This document shows, one piece after another, positions 21,488 through 32,305 of a DNA stretch of 64,000 bases (position 1 is its first letter; each line of letters begins with the position of its first letter). The translations under genes were made by a program, and so were the position numbers. The notes under the pieces are model-generated. The model ran no database searches and was not told the origin of the DNA. It was given only the letters and a program-made list of their open reading frames with translations. This DNA comes from Akebia trifoliata (taxonomy: Eukaryota; Streptophyta; Magnoliopsida; Ranunculales; Lardizabalaceae), in the NCBI GenBank assembly GCA_017979445.1, contig CM030708.1, positions 32,864,721-32,928,720 of the forward strand, given 5' to 3'.

Positions 21488-22765
21488 CTAGGCATTCGAG
21501 GTGAAATTGAAGTTGGCACATGTTGTTCGAATGAGCAGCAGTGATGAACTGAACCCAAGCCGTGATGTCGCAAGATCGAATTGTAAAAGGTTGTCCTCCA
21601 ACTGATATCCACCGATAACAATTGAAGTTCTGGGGTTCGAACCTCCATCGACAAATCCCAGACACAACACATCATCACTAACTTGCACCAATGAATTTGC
21701 CCCAAAAATCCTCCAAAACACGCTCTCATTCTGCAAGACAAGGTCAATGGTTGGCACGGCTGGACCAACTCGTGTCCTAAAAATGTTCCTAGTGCTAAAG
21801 CAGACCCCAAATGGTGCCACGGCTGCCACCCTATTGAGCTTCATTTTTTTAGCCTCTTTGATGAAAGCATTAGTGAGATCATTGTAGATAGAGGTTTCCA
21901 TAACGGTGTAAGGATTAACCGTGCTGATCTTCGTTCCTCCAAATCCATTTCTATCGATGGATAGCAACGATGTGTTCAGTGATAGCTTTTTCTCATTGAT
22001 CTTGATTTGTTTCACTCCAATGAAATACTCAGACGATGGCGTACCTAGTAAGTAAGCCGATGCGGTGCTCACAGGGTTCATGATTAGCGGTGTATGCACA
22101 AGTGGTGCTGATATGTTGATATTGGGGAGCATCTTATATGGACCATCCCCGAAGAATATGACACCATTCGAAGGCGAAGACGTAAGGCAAATAGCAAATT
22201 TTCTATGGAAACTAAAGGAGGAAGCAAATTGCGAAGGTAAATCAATTCGAGTTCGACCGAGCCCTGCCATACCCTTGACACCACTAGCAAGTCCTTCTAA
22301 GAGAAATGTTGAGCCACAAGTAAAGAGAAAACGAGGGACCGAAACATTGGGACCCGGGTTCGATCCATCCGTCGATTGGATTGACACAACATCTTGTGCA
22401 AGATCATTAACAGTGCCGGAACGGGTCACGGTGTTTTCAAGGAGGAGAACACATGTGTCATTGCTACATCCGTCCCCCTTAGCAAGAGAGCATTGGACTG
22501 AACGGCAACGGACTGGGAGGTATGACGATGACTCATACCCTTGTTCGCAATCAACCCATAGGAACTGGCCACCAAGGTCGACGACGACACTTATAGGGAC
22601 TAGAGGGGTTCTTTGATTGATATGGGTCAGATATTGAAGGGTAGAAGCATCTTTGGAGATAGGGAGGACTAGTGCATTGGGTCGGATAGAAGATTGAGCA
22701 TTGGATATTAAGATAAAGAAGAATAGAAGACTAGAAACAAGAAAGAATTGCAGAGAAGAAGCCAT
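21488..22765 (-). CDS. EDGP/basic 7S globulin-like protein (TAXI-type), 425 aa, with 11-residue deletion
   Basis: A single-exon gene. The start is the Met at 22763-22765 (MASSLQFFLVSSLLFFFILI, signal peptide), matching its paralogues. It has DLGGQFLWVDCEQGYESSS (from residue 63), LASGVKGMAGLGRTRIDLPS, NGVIFFGDGPYKMLPNINIS, FGVCFSTRN, VLCLGFVDGG and TTCANFNFTS. The second catalytic motif is STVNPYT, so it should be proteolytically inactive, as the family is. Compared with the 16240 protein it lacks 11 residues between SLAKGDGC and SNDTC (junction near 22470). This removes two cysteines of the N-domain disulfide cluster without breaking the frame. It is otherwise nearly the same protein, consistent with a young tandem duplicate. 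Confidence 0.9.
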   Translation of the reverse strand: MASSLQFFLVSSLLFFFILISNAQSSIRPNALVLPISKDASTLQYLTHINQRTPLVPISVVVDLGGQFLWVDCEQGYESSSYLPVRCRSVQCSLAKGDGCSNDTCVLLLENTVTRSGTVNDLAQDVVSIQSTDGSNPGPNVSVPRFLFTCGSTFLLEGLASGVKGMAGLGRTRIDLPSQFASSFSFHRKFAICLTSSPSNGVIFFGDGPYKMLPNINISAPLVHTPLIMNPVSTASAYLLGTPSSEYFIGVKQIKINEKKLSLNTSLLSIDRNGFGGTKISTVNPYTVMETSIYNDLTNAFIKEAKKMKLNRVAAVAPFGVCFSTRNIFRTRVGPAVPTIDLVLQNESVFWRIFGANSLVQVSDDVLCLGFVDGGSNPRTSIVIGGYQLEDNLLQFDLATSRLGFSSSLLLIRTTCANFNFTSNA

Positions 22766-22899
22766 GAAAGGTGATGATGTATGTAGGTTGAGAGTGAAGG
22801 AAATGTGTTGAGACAATTGAAAGATTATGGGGTTAGGCGGCGGAGACTACGGTAAAATATGGGTCCTTTGTAGTTGGTTCTGCAGTTGACTGGACCTCC

Positions 22900-23596
22900 C
22901 AACTTGTATGAGTACTTTAATATGTCATACATGTGTTTTTTCGAGATACGAGTAAAAAGTTTCTACGATTATATGCACATCTCCATGTCAGAAATGTGAG
23001 AATCGCAGTGAATCCCAATGTCACCCCAGTATTACTCTTTTATCTAAATAACTCTTACAGTTACATGATATTTGGAATTGTCACAAATTAAATCATATTT
23101 TTTATAATAAAGATGAAATTACTTATAAAAGGAAACATGATCCTTGTACGCTTTTTCGGGTTGGAATCCAGTCCTCATCCTCCCTTCCTTTAGACATGAA
23201 GGAAAGGAAATCGGTATAACACAAATAAAAGAATCACAATCACCACAAACAATCAACGATGAAAAATGACAAAAGAACGGGACTGCAGAGATAGTAGATT
23301 GCTAATTTCTTGTTTAAGTCTTGGACACTGAGAGTTTTACTAATGTGGCTATAATTAGCAGTATAAAATCATAAAACAGCCCTAGTCTCAAAACTGTGAC
23401 ATATGTAAAGAATTATGTGTTTGTCAAACAAATGGACGCTCTTTGATTATGCCACACCAGCTTCCAAGTACATAACCTTTTATCTGTGGGATTAAAGTTT
23501 GTTCTCTAGATTCACAAAGCTTTTCCCTGATTGTGCTGGTATACCAAAGATCCAAGGACGTTCATGTTGGATTATCTTCTTTTTCTTTTTTATTTC
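22900..23596. other. Upstream intergenic region with a partial hairpin MITE
   Basis: Bases 22930-23036 resemble one arm of the 4537-4707 element (TATGCACATCTCCATGTCAG, GTGAGAATCG, GTCACCCCAGTAT). The rest shows nothing. Confidence 0.4.
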
Positions 23597-25197
23597 TATA
23601 TATATATATATATATATGGGAAATGTTCAGCAACAAACATTTTGACAAACATTTTGGCAAAACATTTTTCAAAATATGGGTTAGAGGTTTTGGAATGGAC
23701 TGATTTTTGGCGAGGATGATCTCTACTATGAGGAGATCATCATCACCAAAAATCAGCCCATTCCAAAACTTCTAACCTATCAAAAATTGTTTACAAAAAA
23801 TGGACGGTCCACGATTTTTCAACTTGTAAACGTGGGGCTAGAAGTTTTGGAATGGGCTGATTTTTTATGAGGATGATCTCCTCACCGTAGAGATCATCCT
23901 CACCAAAAATCAGCCATTCCAAAACCTCTAACCCATGTTTTGAAAAATGTTTTGCCAAAATGTTTGTCAAAATGTTTGTTGCTGAAAGGGACCCTATATA
24001 TATATATATGGTCCCGTTCGCCACCCTAAGTTTTACCACACACTTTAACAAACGCGTTTTGTCTTACATGGGTTAGAAGTTTCGGAATGAGCTGATTTTT
24101 GGTGAGGATGATCTCTATGGTGAGGAGATCATCCTCACCAAAAATCAGCTCATTCCAAAACTTCTAACCCCATCAAAATTGATTTATAAAAAATGGACGG
24201 TCCACGATTTTTCAACGTGTAAACATGGGGCTAAACATTTCGGAATGGGCTGATTTTTGGGGAGGATGATCTTCTAATCATAGAGATCATCCTCACCAAA
24301 AATCAGCTCATTCCAAAACTTCTAACCCATGTAGGACAAAAAACGTTTGTTAAAGTGTGTGGTAAAACTTAGGGTGCTGAACATTTCCCTATATATATAT
24401 GGGGCCCGTTCAGCACCCTAAGTTTTACCACACACTTTAACAAACGTGTTTGGTCTTATATGGGTTAGAAGTTTTGGAATGGGCTGATTTTTGGTGAGGA
24501 TGATCTCTATGGTGAGGAGATCATCCTCACCAAAAATCAGCTAATTCCAAAACTTCTAATCCCATCAAAAATGGTTTACAAAAAATGGACGGTCCACGAT
24601 TTTTCAACGTGTAAACATGGGGCTAAACATTTCGGAATGGGCTGATTTTTGGGGAGGATGATCTTCTAATCATAGAGATCATCCTCACCAAAAATCAGCC
24701 CATTCCAAAACTTCTAACCCATGTAGGACAAAAAACGTTTGTTAAAGTGTGTGGTAAAACTTAGGGTGCTGAACATTTCCCTATATATATATAGGGTCCC
24801 TTTCAGCAACAAACATTTTGGCAAACATTTTGGCAAAACATTTTTCAAAACATGGGTTAGAGATTTTGGATTGGGCTGATTTTTGGTGAGGATGATCTCT
24901 ATGGTGAGGAGATCATCCTCATCAAAAATCAGCCCATTCCAAAACTTCTAGCCCCATGTTTACAAGTTGAAAAATTGTGGACCGTCCATTTTTTGTAAAT
25001 CATTTTTGATGGGTTAGACGTTTTGGAATGGGCTGATTTTTGGTGATGATGATCTCCTCACCGTAGAGATCATCCTCACCAAAAATCAGCCCATTCTAAA
25101 ACCTCTAACCCATATTTTGAAAAATGTTTTGCCAAAATGTTTGTCAAAATGTTTGTTGCTGAACATTTCCCATATATATATATATATATATATATAA
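23597..25197. repeat. Array of four (TA)n-separated multi-hairpin elements
   Basis: Four elements of about 377-381 bp lie end to end, each pair separated only by a short TA tract: type A reversed (23618-23994), type B (24010-24389), type B (24401-24781) and type A forward (24794-25171). Each has outer inverted arms, then two inner hairpins built on GATTTTTGGTGAGGATGATC and its complement, with the spacer AAAAATGGACGGTCCACGAT between them. The ends are not identical: one reads GGGTCCCGTTCAGC, the other GGGAAATGTTCAGC. Insertion next to (TA)n is a known habit of rice Micron elements; the relationship here is inference. No coding content. Confidence 0.8.
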
Positions 25198-25523
25198 ATC
25201 AGTAAATCTGTTTTAAATGAGTTCACCGACTCGGGCACAGGCGGGATTTGAACCTAGGCATATCATATCAAGTCTAGTTAACATGTGCCGTAAGGGCATA
25301 CCTTAAAGTGCAATAGATACACTTTGAAAATTGGAATTTGTACCAAAAATGCTCTTAAAATTTTTACTTTTTATCAAAATAACTTCACCTGCTTGCTAAC
25401 GCGTGCGCACGTTAACAAAATCCTATGATATCATTACAAAGACTTTATCAATTAAGCTAGTTAGCACCTACATTCTTGAGTTATCCCTCTTCAGTATGAG
25501 GTAGGTCCCATTTATTTTGAAAA

Positions 25524-25659
25524 GAATCTGACACCCCCTATGTGGCATACTCAAATACTCTCCTACTGTGGGATGTGCCAGAACCATAGATTTTTTATGG
25601 TTCTAGCACATCCATATCAGGAGAGTATTTTGAGTATGCCACGCGAGGGAGTCAGATCA
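25524..25659. mobile_element. Hairpin MITE, GATCTGAC-CCCCC family
   Basis: GAATCTGACACCCCCTATGT and TGGCATACTCAAATACTCTC at one end face GAGAGTATTTTGAGTATGCC and GAGGGAGTCAGATC at the other. The loop region reads AACCATAGATTTTTTATGGT. Related elements are near 49752-49908 and 56530-56690. Confidence 0.65.
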
Positions 25660-25959
25660 TCATGACTCAAGAGGAAAAATCTTCTCCACATGTTTTTGAC
25701 TCTTGTGAAGTTTCAGTAGTTGAGCAAAATTATTGCTCCTTTCTTCTTTTCTTGACTTAAAAAAAAAAAAAAAAAAAGAATAATGATGAATGCACACGGT
25801 TTTGGTACATAGCTGACATGGCAGGGGCATGCATAGAACCATACATATTTTTCCTATACATGTGGATGAAAAAATTTATGATTCTGCATAGTAGAAAAGC
25901 TTTTGTGGAGGGTAACTAAGAGTTTAAAAAAAATTATTAAAATTATTAGGGTAATGGTA

Positions 25960-26085
25960 GCTGATTTTTTTTATCCGCCACTGTTAATGGTGGGGCACAT
26001 TCAATGGGATTTGAACCTAGTTCTTGGGGTCAACTCTCCTCAAGCCTTACCATTTATAGCTAAGTGGCACCTTGAATGTTTACGC
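25960..26085 (-). mobile_element. Possible tRNA-derived SINE
   Basis: The minus strand has TTAGCTATAAATGGTAAGG (A-box-like) and, about 45 bp later, AGGTTCAAATCCC (B-box-like), then a tail with AAAAAAATCAGC. A similar B-box piece is at 25245. No target duplication was confirmed. Confidence 0.4.
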
Positions 26086-26099
26086 TGTATTACATAGCT

Positions 26100-26800
26100 T
26101 GATTGTTACATGTAATTTCTTTTACTCATTTTAAAAATCAAAAAAAAAAAATTTCCAACAATTCAAACAAAATATGATAAATTATATGTGATTGATTAAT
26201 GCCACTGACCATTTGAATAAAATTTGTTAAATTTTCAATGATATTCAATGCATGGTATAATATTAGATGTACACCGACACAAGTGCACGACTTCGTATTT
26301 AAGACACAACATGTGCCCTTATTGAATGGGGATGATGACATGTAGTCAGAAAAAAAATTTGTACAAACAAAGTAGGATCTGATGAGAGTGTCACATGGCA
26401 ATAGATTGAAGCAGTACATTTTGCCGCTGATTTATCCACTAATCATACATGTTTCACATCGAGATAAGCATAATTGATTAGATTGAGAAAATAATAATTA
26501 TTGATTCTTAGGTGCGAGACGGGGCCAAGAAGTTTCACTCGTGCATTGGGCTTGGTTGTATTAGATTCAGAGAAAACCCAAATCTGATTCACCAAACCAT
26601 CAACTCATCACACAAAAAACATATAACCTTGAAGCTATGAATCAATAATTCAAATAGGTTGAATCCAAAAAAGACAACCTTGATCAACTATCAGAAAAAC
26701 TAATGTACAAGGGATTAAAATCTGAGAAACACACCATCTTAATTTCCATGAATTAAGTCAAAGTTACATAAAATTACAATTCGAGTGGTATTGCAATTTT
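26100..26800. other. Intergenic; contains one repeat shared with 20 kb
   Basis: Bases 26575-26690 match 20045-20165 (CTTGAAGCTATGAATCAATA, GACAACCTTGATCAA). Otherwise nothing was recognised. Confidence 0.4.
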
Positions 26801-26871
26801 ACTAATGTTAACATCGTAAATTTCTTTTTTCTCGACACGTTAAAAGAATCATACATAATTGGCTCAAGCTA

Positions 26872-27216
26872 CTACCCAGACCTAATTCTTTTCTGGCCAT
26901 GCTTTCCACCCGATTTCGTCGTCTTTCCTGAATCCACCTCAGATGAAGATTCCATGGATTTAGTGAAAGAGCCCGAAAGGTTGCCGTAAAGATCAACCAC
27001 CTTCCTAATGTTGCTGTTAAGCTCTCTAATTAGACCCACATTTTGGCTGAGGTTATTGGGTATCTTCGACTCATGATTCTGATTAATTTCATTGATTAAC
27101 AATCTATTTTGATCCAAGATGTTTTGGACTTGACCAAAGTTCTTTTGGAGTGTTTGTAAGATCTTGTTGTCTACTTGGGTATCATTGTCAAGATCTGGAA
27201 ATGTGTCTCCATCCAT
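26872..27216 (-). CDS. ELF4-like protein (EARLY FLOWERING 4 family), 114 aa
   Basis: An intronless coding region with start ATG at 27214-27216. The protein has the DUF1313 helical core of the ELF4 family at about residues 18-90: KILQTLQKNFGQVQNILDQN, RLLINEINQNHESKIPNNLS and NVGLIRELNSNIRKVVDLYG. A short polar tail rich in S, K and G follows. The length (114 aa) and the NQNHESK block fit the ELF4-LIKE 2/3/4 group rather than ELF4 itself. Family members are small nuclear proteins; ELF4 works with ELF3 and LUX in the evening complex of the plant clock. The ELF4-like role is less settled, so a clock function here is inferred. An upstream 5'UTR intron is likely (27250-28010). There are no close neighbour genes. 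Confidence 0.93.
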   Translation of the reverse strand: MDGDTFPDLDNDTQVDNKILQTLQKNFGQVQNILDQNRLLINEINQNHESKIPNNLSQNVGLIRELNSNIRKVVDLYGNLSGSFTKSMESSSEVDSGKTTKSGGKHGQKRIRSG

Positions 27217-27249
27217 TTTCAGTCAAAATTCAATAAAATTAAAACCAAC

Positions 27250-28010
27250 CCTGTATTAGAAAAAAAAAAAAAAAAAAAAAATGAAGATGAGAGAAAACAT
27301 AAAAAACATACCAAGAGAAGAGAATTGCTAAAAAAAAATTGATTTTTAATGGATATAATCATCCTATCTTACTTTTTTATACACTTTAAGGAAAATCCAG
27401 ACAAATTTCGCATGAAAACCCAATCATGGCTTCTCATGGAAAGATAAGGTGGGACAAAGATGGTTTTTTTTTTTCTTCCAAGAAGATCAAATTTTCCACA
27501 CACACAAAAAAAAGAACCTATTTATTCTCTAAACCCCTGTTTTTTTTCTGGAGAGTCTCAAAACAGGGGAAAAAGTGGGGGTGGGGAGGAATACTGCAAA
27601 AGAATAGAGAGAGAAAAGCAAATTAAGAGCCCATTAATCTAGGGGCTTGTTTAGCGGACAAGGAATTGAATTTATGTGGAAACCAGAATTATGAATCTTA
27701 AAAAATTCGAATTCCTAACAATTTAAAGTCTAGTCGTTGAAATTCACTTGGAAATTGCAACTATTATCCATAGTTGCCCTAAATCGGTCAACTTAAAATT
27801 TTATAAGAATCTGAAACTAGCTCGTGAGATATATTCGGAGAAGATTTCAAAGAGTCGTAGAAAATCTGCTTGTAGAGGAGAGGGTCAACTACTTACATAA
27901 AACCCCTAAAAAATAGAACAAATTTACAGATTTTATTTCAATTACATAGAAATTTGTTGCAACTGATACAGAAACAATAACACATACAGAGAGAGAAGGA
28001 GAGAGATTAC
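27250..28010 (-). other. Predicted 5'UTR intron of the ELF4-like gene
   Basis: Minus-strand donor CTCTG|GTAATC at 28010 and acceptor TTCTAATACAG|GGTTGG at 27250, with a T-rich tract before the AG. The first exon would lie at 28011 and upstream, in a CT-rich leader (GAGAGAGAGAGAG on the plus strand at 28066-28078). Introns in the leader are common in ELF4-like genes; this one is a prediction from splice signals only. Confidence 0.5.
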
Positions 28011-28308
28011 CAGAGACTATGGGAGAGACCAACGACCACGACGACGACCGTGTGAAAGAAGGTCGAGAGAGAGAGAGATGGTTCTTAACTTTTAATCGAA
28101 AGAAGCAATAGTTTTTAATAACTTTAATGGCTTTTTCTGCACTTTTGTTTAAGTTTCTGTGTTGGAAGAAAACATCAACGTATATTAATACGTCACTATT
28201 AAAGTTAAAACTACTTTTTCCATTTCTTAGTTAGCTAATTTAATAGAAAACTTTTATTGAAGCACCATTTTCTTCTAATCACACACCAATAAGTCTCTCT
28301 CTCTCACC

Positions 28309-28534
28309 CATGGTTTTAAAACTTGGTTTATCGTCTCGTCCATGCTAGAAATCGAGTCACCTCGAATAAGTTTTTCGATACGTTTGAGATGTTTTGTTTA
28401 AAAGTGAAAAAAAAAATGAACGTTGGGTTTCAAATCTCATCTGAAAAATTGACTTGTCCGTACGTCTTGTCTGTGCTTGATACTAAGACGATTCGAGCGA
28501 TACATCTTGATCTCGGACAAGTTTTGAAACAATG
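28309..28534. mobile_element. hAT-like [17 protein letters not shown] family, copy 4
   Basis: It starts CATGGTTTTAAAACTTGG and ends AGTTTTGAAACAATG, with perfect 8-bp flanks CTCTCACC at 28301-28308 and 28535-28542. It is 226 bp and sits just upstream of the ELF4-like leader, where it could affect the promoter. Confidence 0.85.
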
Positions 28535-28542
28535 CTCTCACC

Positions 28543-29480
28543 ACCACCATCGTTTAAAAACTCATCTTGGTTTTGAAGGCCCTATGTGAGATGGTGAAAG
28601 ATGAATCATCCATCACATTGACTTGTTCAAGATCCAATAAGATAAGTATAATATTTTAAAAATATCGATTGAGTTTCATAAATTTGACAAGTCAAGTGAT
28701 TTATATAAAAAAAAAGATAGTGATTGAAATATTTGTTATCTATATTGGGTACGATTCATTCTCCTCTCCACTTGGAACAATGTCTTCCCTCAAATTTATT
28801 TCAAACATAAAAACTAGAGCAAATAGAGGTTAATGTACAATTATTATCTCTAGAAAATTGATGAGAGGGAGTACGAATTCGACATGATCCAAACGTCTAG
28901 GACCTCATACTTTGTCCATGGTCTATTGAAATTTTGTCACTTTAATTTCTGATAGACGGAATGAACAAAAGGTTAGCCAAATCTGATGTGAGGTTGTTGG
29001 TGGCATCGATTTTCATTTAAGAAGAATCATGGAAGCAGAAGGAAAGCATGGTTGCACAAATTATTGTTTGGTGATTGTGTTTAGGTGTTGTTGGGAAAAA
29101 CAACTTTTTGGACAATTTAATAATTATTATAAAATATTTGGTATTTTAGTTTGTTAAATTGATATCTCATAACATTTTAAGGGATCATTGTATTAATCTA
29201 CTAAAAATAAGAAGGGTGTACGATTTCATCTAAAAATGTCATAACTTTACCTTTGTTCGATTGATGCAAATGTTGGAAGCAAGAAGTTGGTCTTAGTAAT
29301 TTGAATGTTACAGAAAATAGAATTTTGAGAGTGAAGGGTGAAAATGTTACCTTATTCCATCATTAATTGATATGTTGTTGATTAATTCATCGCCTGATTT
29401 AATCGGATAGTCTTTTTTCGGAGAATTTTAGGAACTTTTTGAAAAATTTGGAGAATTTCGTGACTATGCCTATATTATTT
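28543..29480. other. Intergenic, nothing recognised
   Basis: AT-rich sequence without gene or clear repeat structure. Confidence 0.35.
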
Positions 29481-29489
29481 AAGCATGAG

Positions 29490-30110
29490 GGCTGTTAATG
29501 GGCTGTGTTTCCACCAAAGTCTGAGTTGGGCCTGAATATCCATTAATGGGCCTAACTCATTTGAGCCCGATTCTTGTCAATCTTTGATCAAAATTAAGGC
29601 CAAGGCTGACCATTTCTCTTGTGAGCATTATAATAGTAATCGAATTTATTACTATTTTTAGATGATTAAATCAAGAAAATCAAACCAAATGAGTAATATA
29701 GAAAACAAGCCCACGGATTTACTGTCTGCGTGATAATGGGCCGGGTTAATAGCCCTGGATCAACCTTATGCTAATAATGTTTCCATAATGGGTAATAGTG
29801 ATGTCAATGGGCCAGGATGAAAATGTCCCGATACTAATGGTGCTTGAGATTATAGTCCAAACCCAGATCGCCTTATGGTCTGGCTAGGCCGAATATAAAG
29901 TCATCTTTGTCCAATTACGGCCCATAAATTTTATAAATTATAAATTAAACTATAATAGTAATAAAAAAGAATGATAATTATAAGTTTCTGGGCCGGGACA
30001 TCTGATTTCCCTAGCTCCCAAACCCACCCAATACTTAATGGGCCTTGTAACACTACCCAACCACAATGACCCGGGATAGGCTGGGCTAAAACCAGGCCCA
30101 TTTACACTCT
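29490..30110. repeat. GGGCC-rich repeat region, probably decayed MITEs
   Basis: Many copies of TAATGGGCC, GGCCCAT and related words occur on both strands (for example AATGGGCCTAACTC, AACCAGGCCCATTTACA). This is typical of hAT-type short repeats with ATGGGCC ends. Boundaries could not be fixed. Confidence 0.4.
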
Positions 30111-30344
30111 AGTTATCATTCTTCATTTTTTATCAAAGATGCATGTCATGAAACAATTTTTTTTTTTTTTTTTTTTAACAAATATTAAGGTTTAGAAATA
30201 GTTCTCATTTCCTTATTAAGTGAAGAGTTTATTTCGTATTAATCTTAACTGTTATGACGGGAGAAAGCGGAGTAAGTGTGATTCGAAAACAAAATTTGGA
30301 TCCTGCAAATGCCCCCATCTTTCCATCTAAACTTAATACAATCA

Positions 30345-30986
30345 GGGTAGGGGTCCAATGGGTCGATTTCGGTTCGGTTCCTATGAAAATTAGAACCATA
30401 ACCACTATATTTTTTTCAGTTCCGGTCCTTGTTGGTTTCGATTCTGATTCTTAAATAAGTGAAACCAAAACCGCTAACAATCACAAGTTTCCGTCCGCTC
30501 CAGTTCTCAAAAATCAAATGGAAAAAAAGTCAAAATCATTATAAGAAATATCTTCTTCTAAAATATAACATATTATCTACTAGGAATCAATTTAATTATA
30601 ATTTGTTCTACTAAAAATATGATTTAATGACTGTTAAAAAAAATTAAAATTCATCATCTTTACAAGTAATCAACTTTTAGAAGTGGTGACCCATTTTAAG
30701 CTCCAATATTTAATTTATATGAAAAATTGAAGAAATTTATATAATATAAGTTAATTTTAAAATATTGAAAAGCCTTAAATATGTATAATTTAAAAAAATA
30801 AATGACAAAATAAATCGATTTCAACTACCCGTAGGTATCTATAGGATAAAACCTAATGGTTCCTATTGGTTCAAGTCCATATTAGATCCGGCTCTAATCG
30901 GTTCCAATAAAAAGGGAATTGGAACCGGGGTTTTCAGTTCCAATTCTACTCCAAGTAAATGGGTACCCATTAACACCTATGAATCG
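30345..30986. mobile_element. Possible hAT-like non-autonomous element
   Basis: GTAGGGGTCCAATGGGTCG at the left faces GGGTACCCATTAACACCTAT at the right. The inside has paired GGTTCC..GGAACC words on both arms (TTCGGTTCGGTTCC, AATTGGAACCGGGG). The flanking 8 bases agree only roughly (CAATCAGG and GAATCGGG). No coding content. Confidence 0.45.
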
Positions 30987-31178
30987 GGGTCGTTTTGGTT
31001 AAAAACCAATAAAATTACAATCCCCATGACCTTACGTTAGTTTTTTTTTTTTTTTTTATTATTATAAAAATATTTATTTTGTTTTGTTATCTTCAAAATC
31101 CCTTAAATGTACATTTTAAATAACAAAAACTCTTATAATGCATGTGCCACCTACTAGTCTATATATATATATACATAT

Positions 31179-31555
31179 GGTCAAGTTCTGTGTACACATA
31201 TCTACTCATATATCTACAACGTGTTTTATCCTATGTAACTAAAAGTTTCGGATTGAACTGATTTTGGTGAGGATGATCTCTATGAAGAGGAGATCATCCT
31301 CACCAAAAATCAGCTCAATCCAAAAATTTTAACCACGTCAAAAGTAATATACAAAAAATGGACGGTCTACGATTTTTCAACTCATAAATATGGGGTTAGA
31401 AGTTTTAGAATTAGCTGATTTTTGGCGAAGATGATATCCTCATCAAAGAGATCATTCTCACCAAAAATCAGTTCAATCTGAAACTTTTAGCCCACATAGG
31501 ACAAAACACGTTGTAGATATATGAGTAGATATGTGTGTACATGGATCCTGATCCA
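31179..31555. mobile_element. (TA)n-flanked multi-hairpin element, type D ends
   Basis: It starts GGTCAAGTTCTGTGTACACA and ends TGTACATGGATCCTGATCC. It sits next to TATATATATATA at 31160. The inner hairpins and the AAAAAATGGACGGTCTACGA spacer match the 23.6-kb array, but the outer arms are different. Confidence 0.7.
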
Positions 31556-31559
31556 TATC

Positions 31560-31870
31560 AGGGATTTTTTTTTTTTTTTTTGTAAAGATGATCTCTATGA
31601 TGAGAAGATCATCCTCACAAAAAATTAGCCCAATCTAAAATTTCTAAGTCCATCAAAAGTGGTTTACAAATTTTCAATAAAAAATCGACGGTTCATAATT
31701 CTAAACCACTTTTGATGGACTGAAAAGTTTCAGATTTTGGCGATTTTTGATGAGGACGATCTGCTCACCATAAAGATCATCATCGCCAAAAATCAGCTCA
31801 ATTCGAAACGCTTACGCTACATAGGACAAATGTGTTGGTTCCTTAACGTTAGCTGCCGAACTAACATAGA
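31560..31870. mobile_element. (TA)n-flanked multi-hairpin element, damaged copy
   Basis: It has the core GATGATCTCTATGATGAG and GATCATCCTCAC with a poly-T run at 31565-31580, then a second hairpin ending AAAATCAGCTCAATTCG. The left arm is missing. A TA tract follows at 31869. Confidence 0.5.
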
Positions 31871-31882
31871 TATATATATATA

Positions 31883-32271
31883 GGGTGACATTTGAAGGTC
31901 CTAAAGAGAGTCAAACATTTTTTCAATGTATGGGTTAGAAGTTTGATAAGTTTGATTTATTATTATTATTATTATTTTTTTTTTTTTTTTTTTTTGTGAG
32001 GGTGATCTTTATGATGAGGAGATCATCCTCACAAAAAATCGGCTCATTCTGAAAATTCAAACCCCATCAAAAATAATTTACAAAAATTGGACGATCCACA
32101 ATGTTTCAACTTGTAAACTAAGGTTAGAAGTTTCAGAATGAGTTGATTTTTGGTGAAGAAGATCTCTTCATGATAAAAATCATACTCACAAAATTCAGCT
32201 CATTCTGAAACTTCTAACTCATGTTTGACACAATGTTTTACTCTCTTTAAGGCCTCTGAGCACTTACTAAA

Positions 32272-32275
<4 letters not shown>
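31883..32275. mobile_element. (TA)n-flanked multi-hairpin element, type F ends
   Basis: It starts GGGTGACATTTGAAGG and ends near AAGGCCTCTGAGCACTTAC, between TA tracts at 31870 and 32276. The outer arm carries AAAGAGAGTCAAACATT, facing ATGTTTTACTCTCTTT. The two inner hairpins match the family core. Confidence 0.65.

Positions 32276-32305
<30 letters not shown>

Noticed and set aside
23791..24051. 86-codon minus-strand open frame
   Set aside because: It lies wholly in the multi-hairpin repeat array; the same applies to the frame at 54916-55236.
23597..25197. CRISPR-like array
   Set aside because: The repeats are hairpins in whole about 380-bp elements separated by TA tracts, not short repeats with unique spacers, and this is plant DNA.
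25233..25300. tRNA gene (GCGGGATTTGAACCTAGG)
   Set aside because: Only a B-box-like half is present; no cloverleaf could be drawn. It is more likely a SINE fragment.
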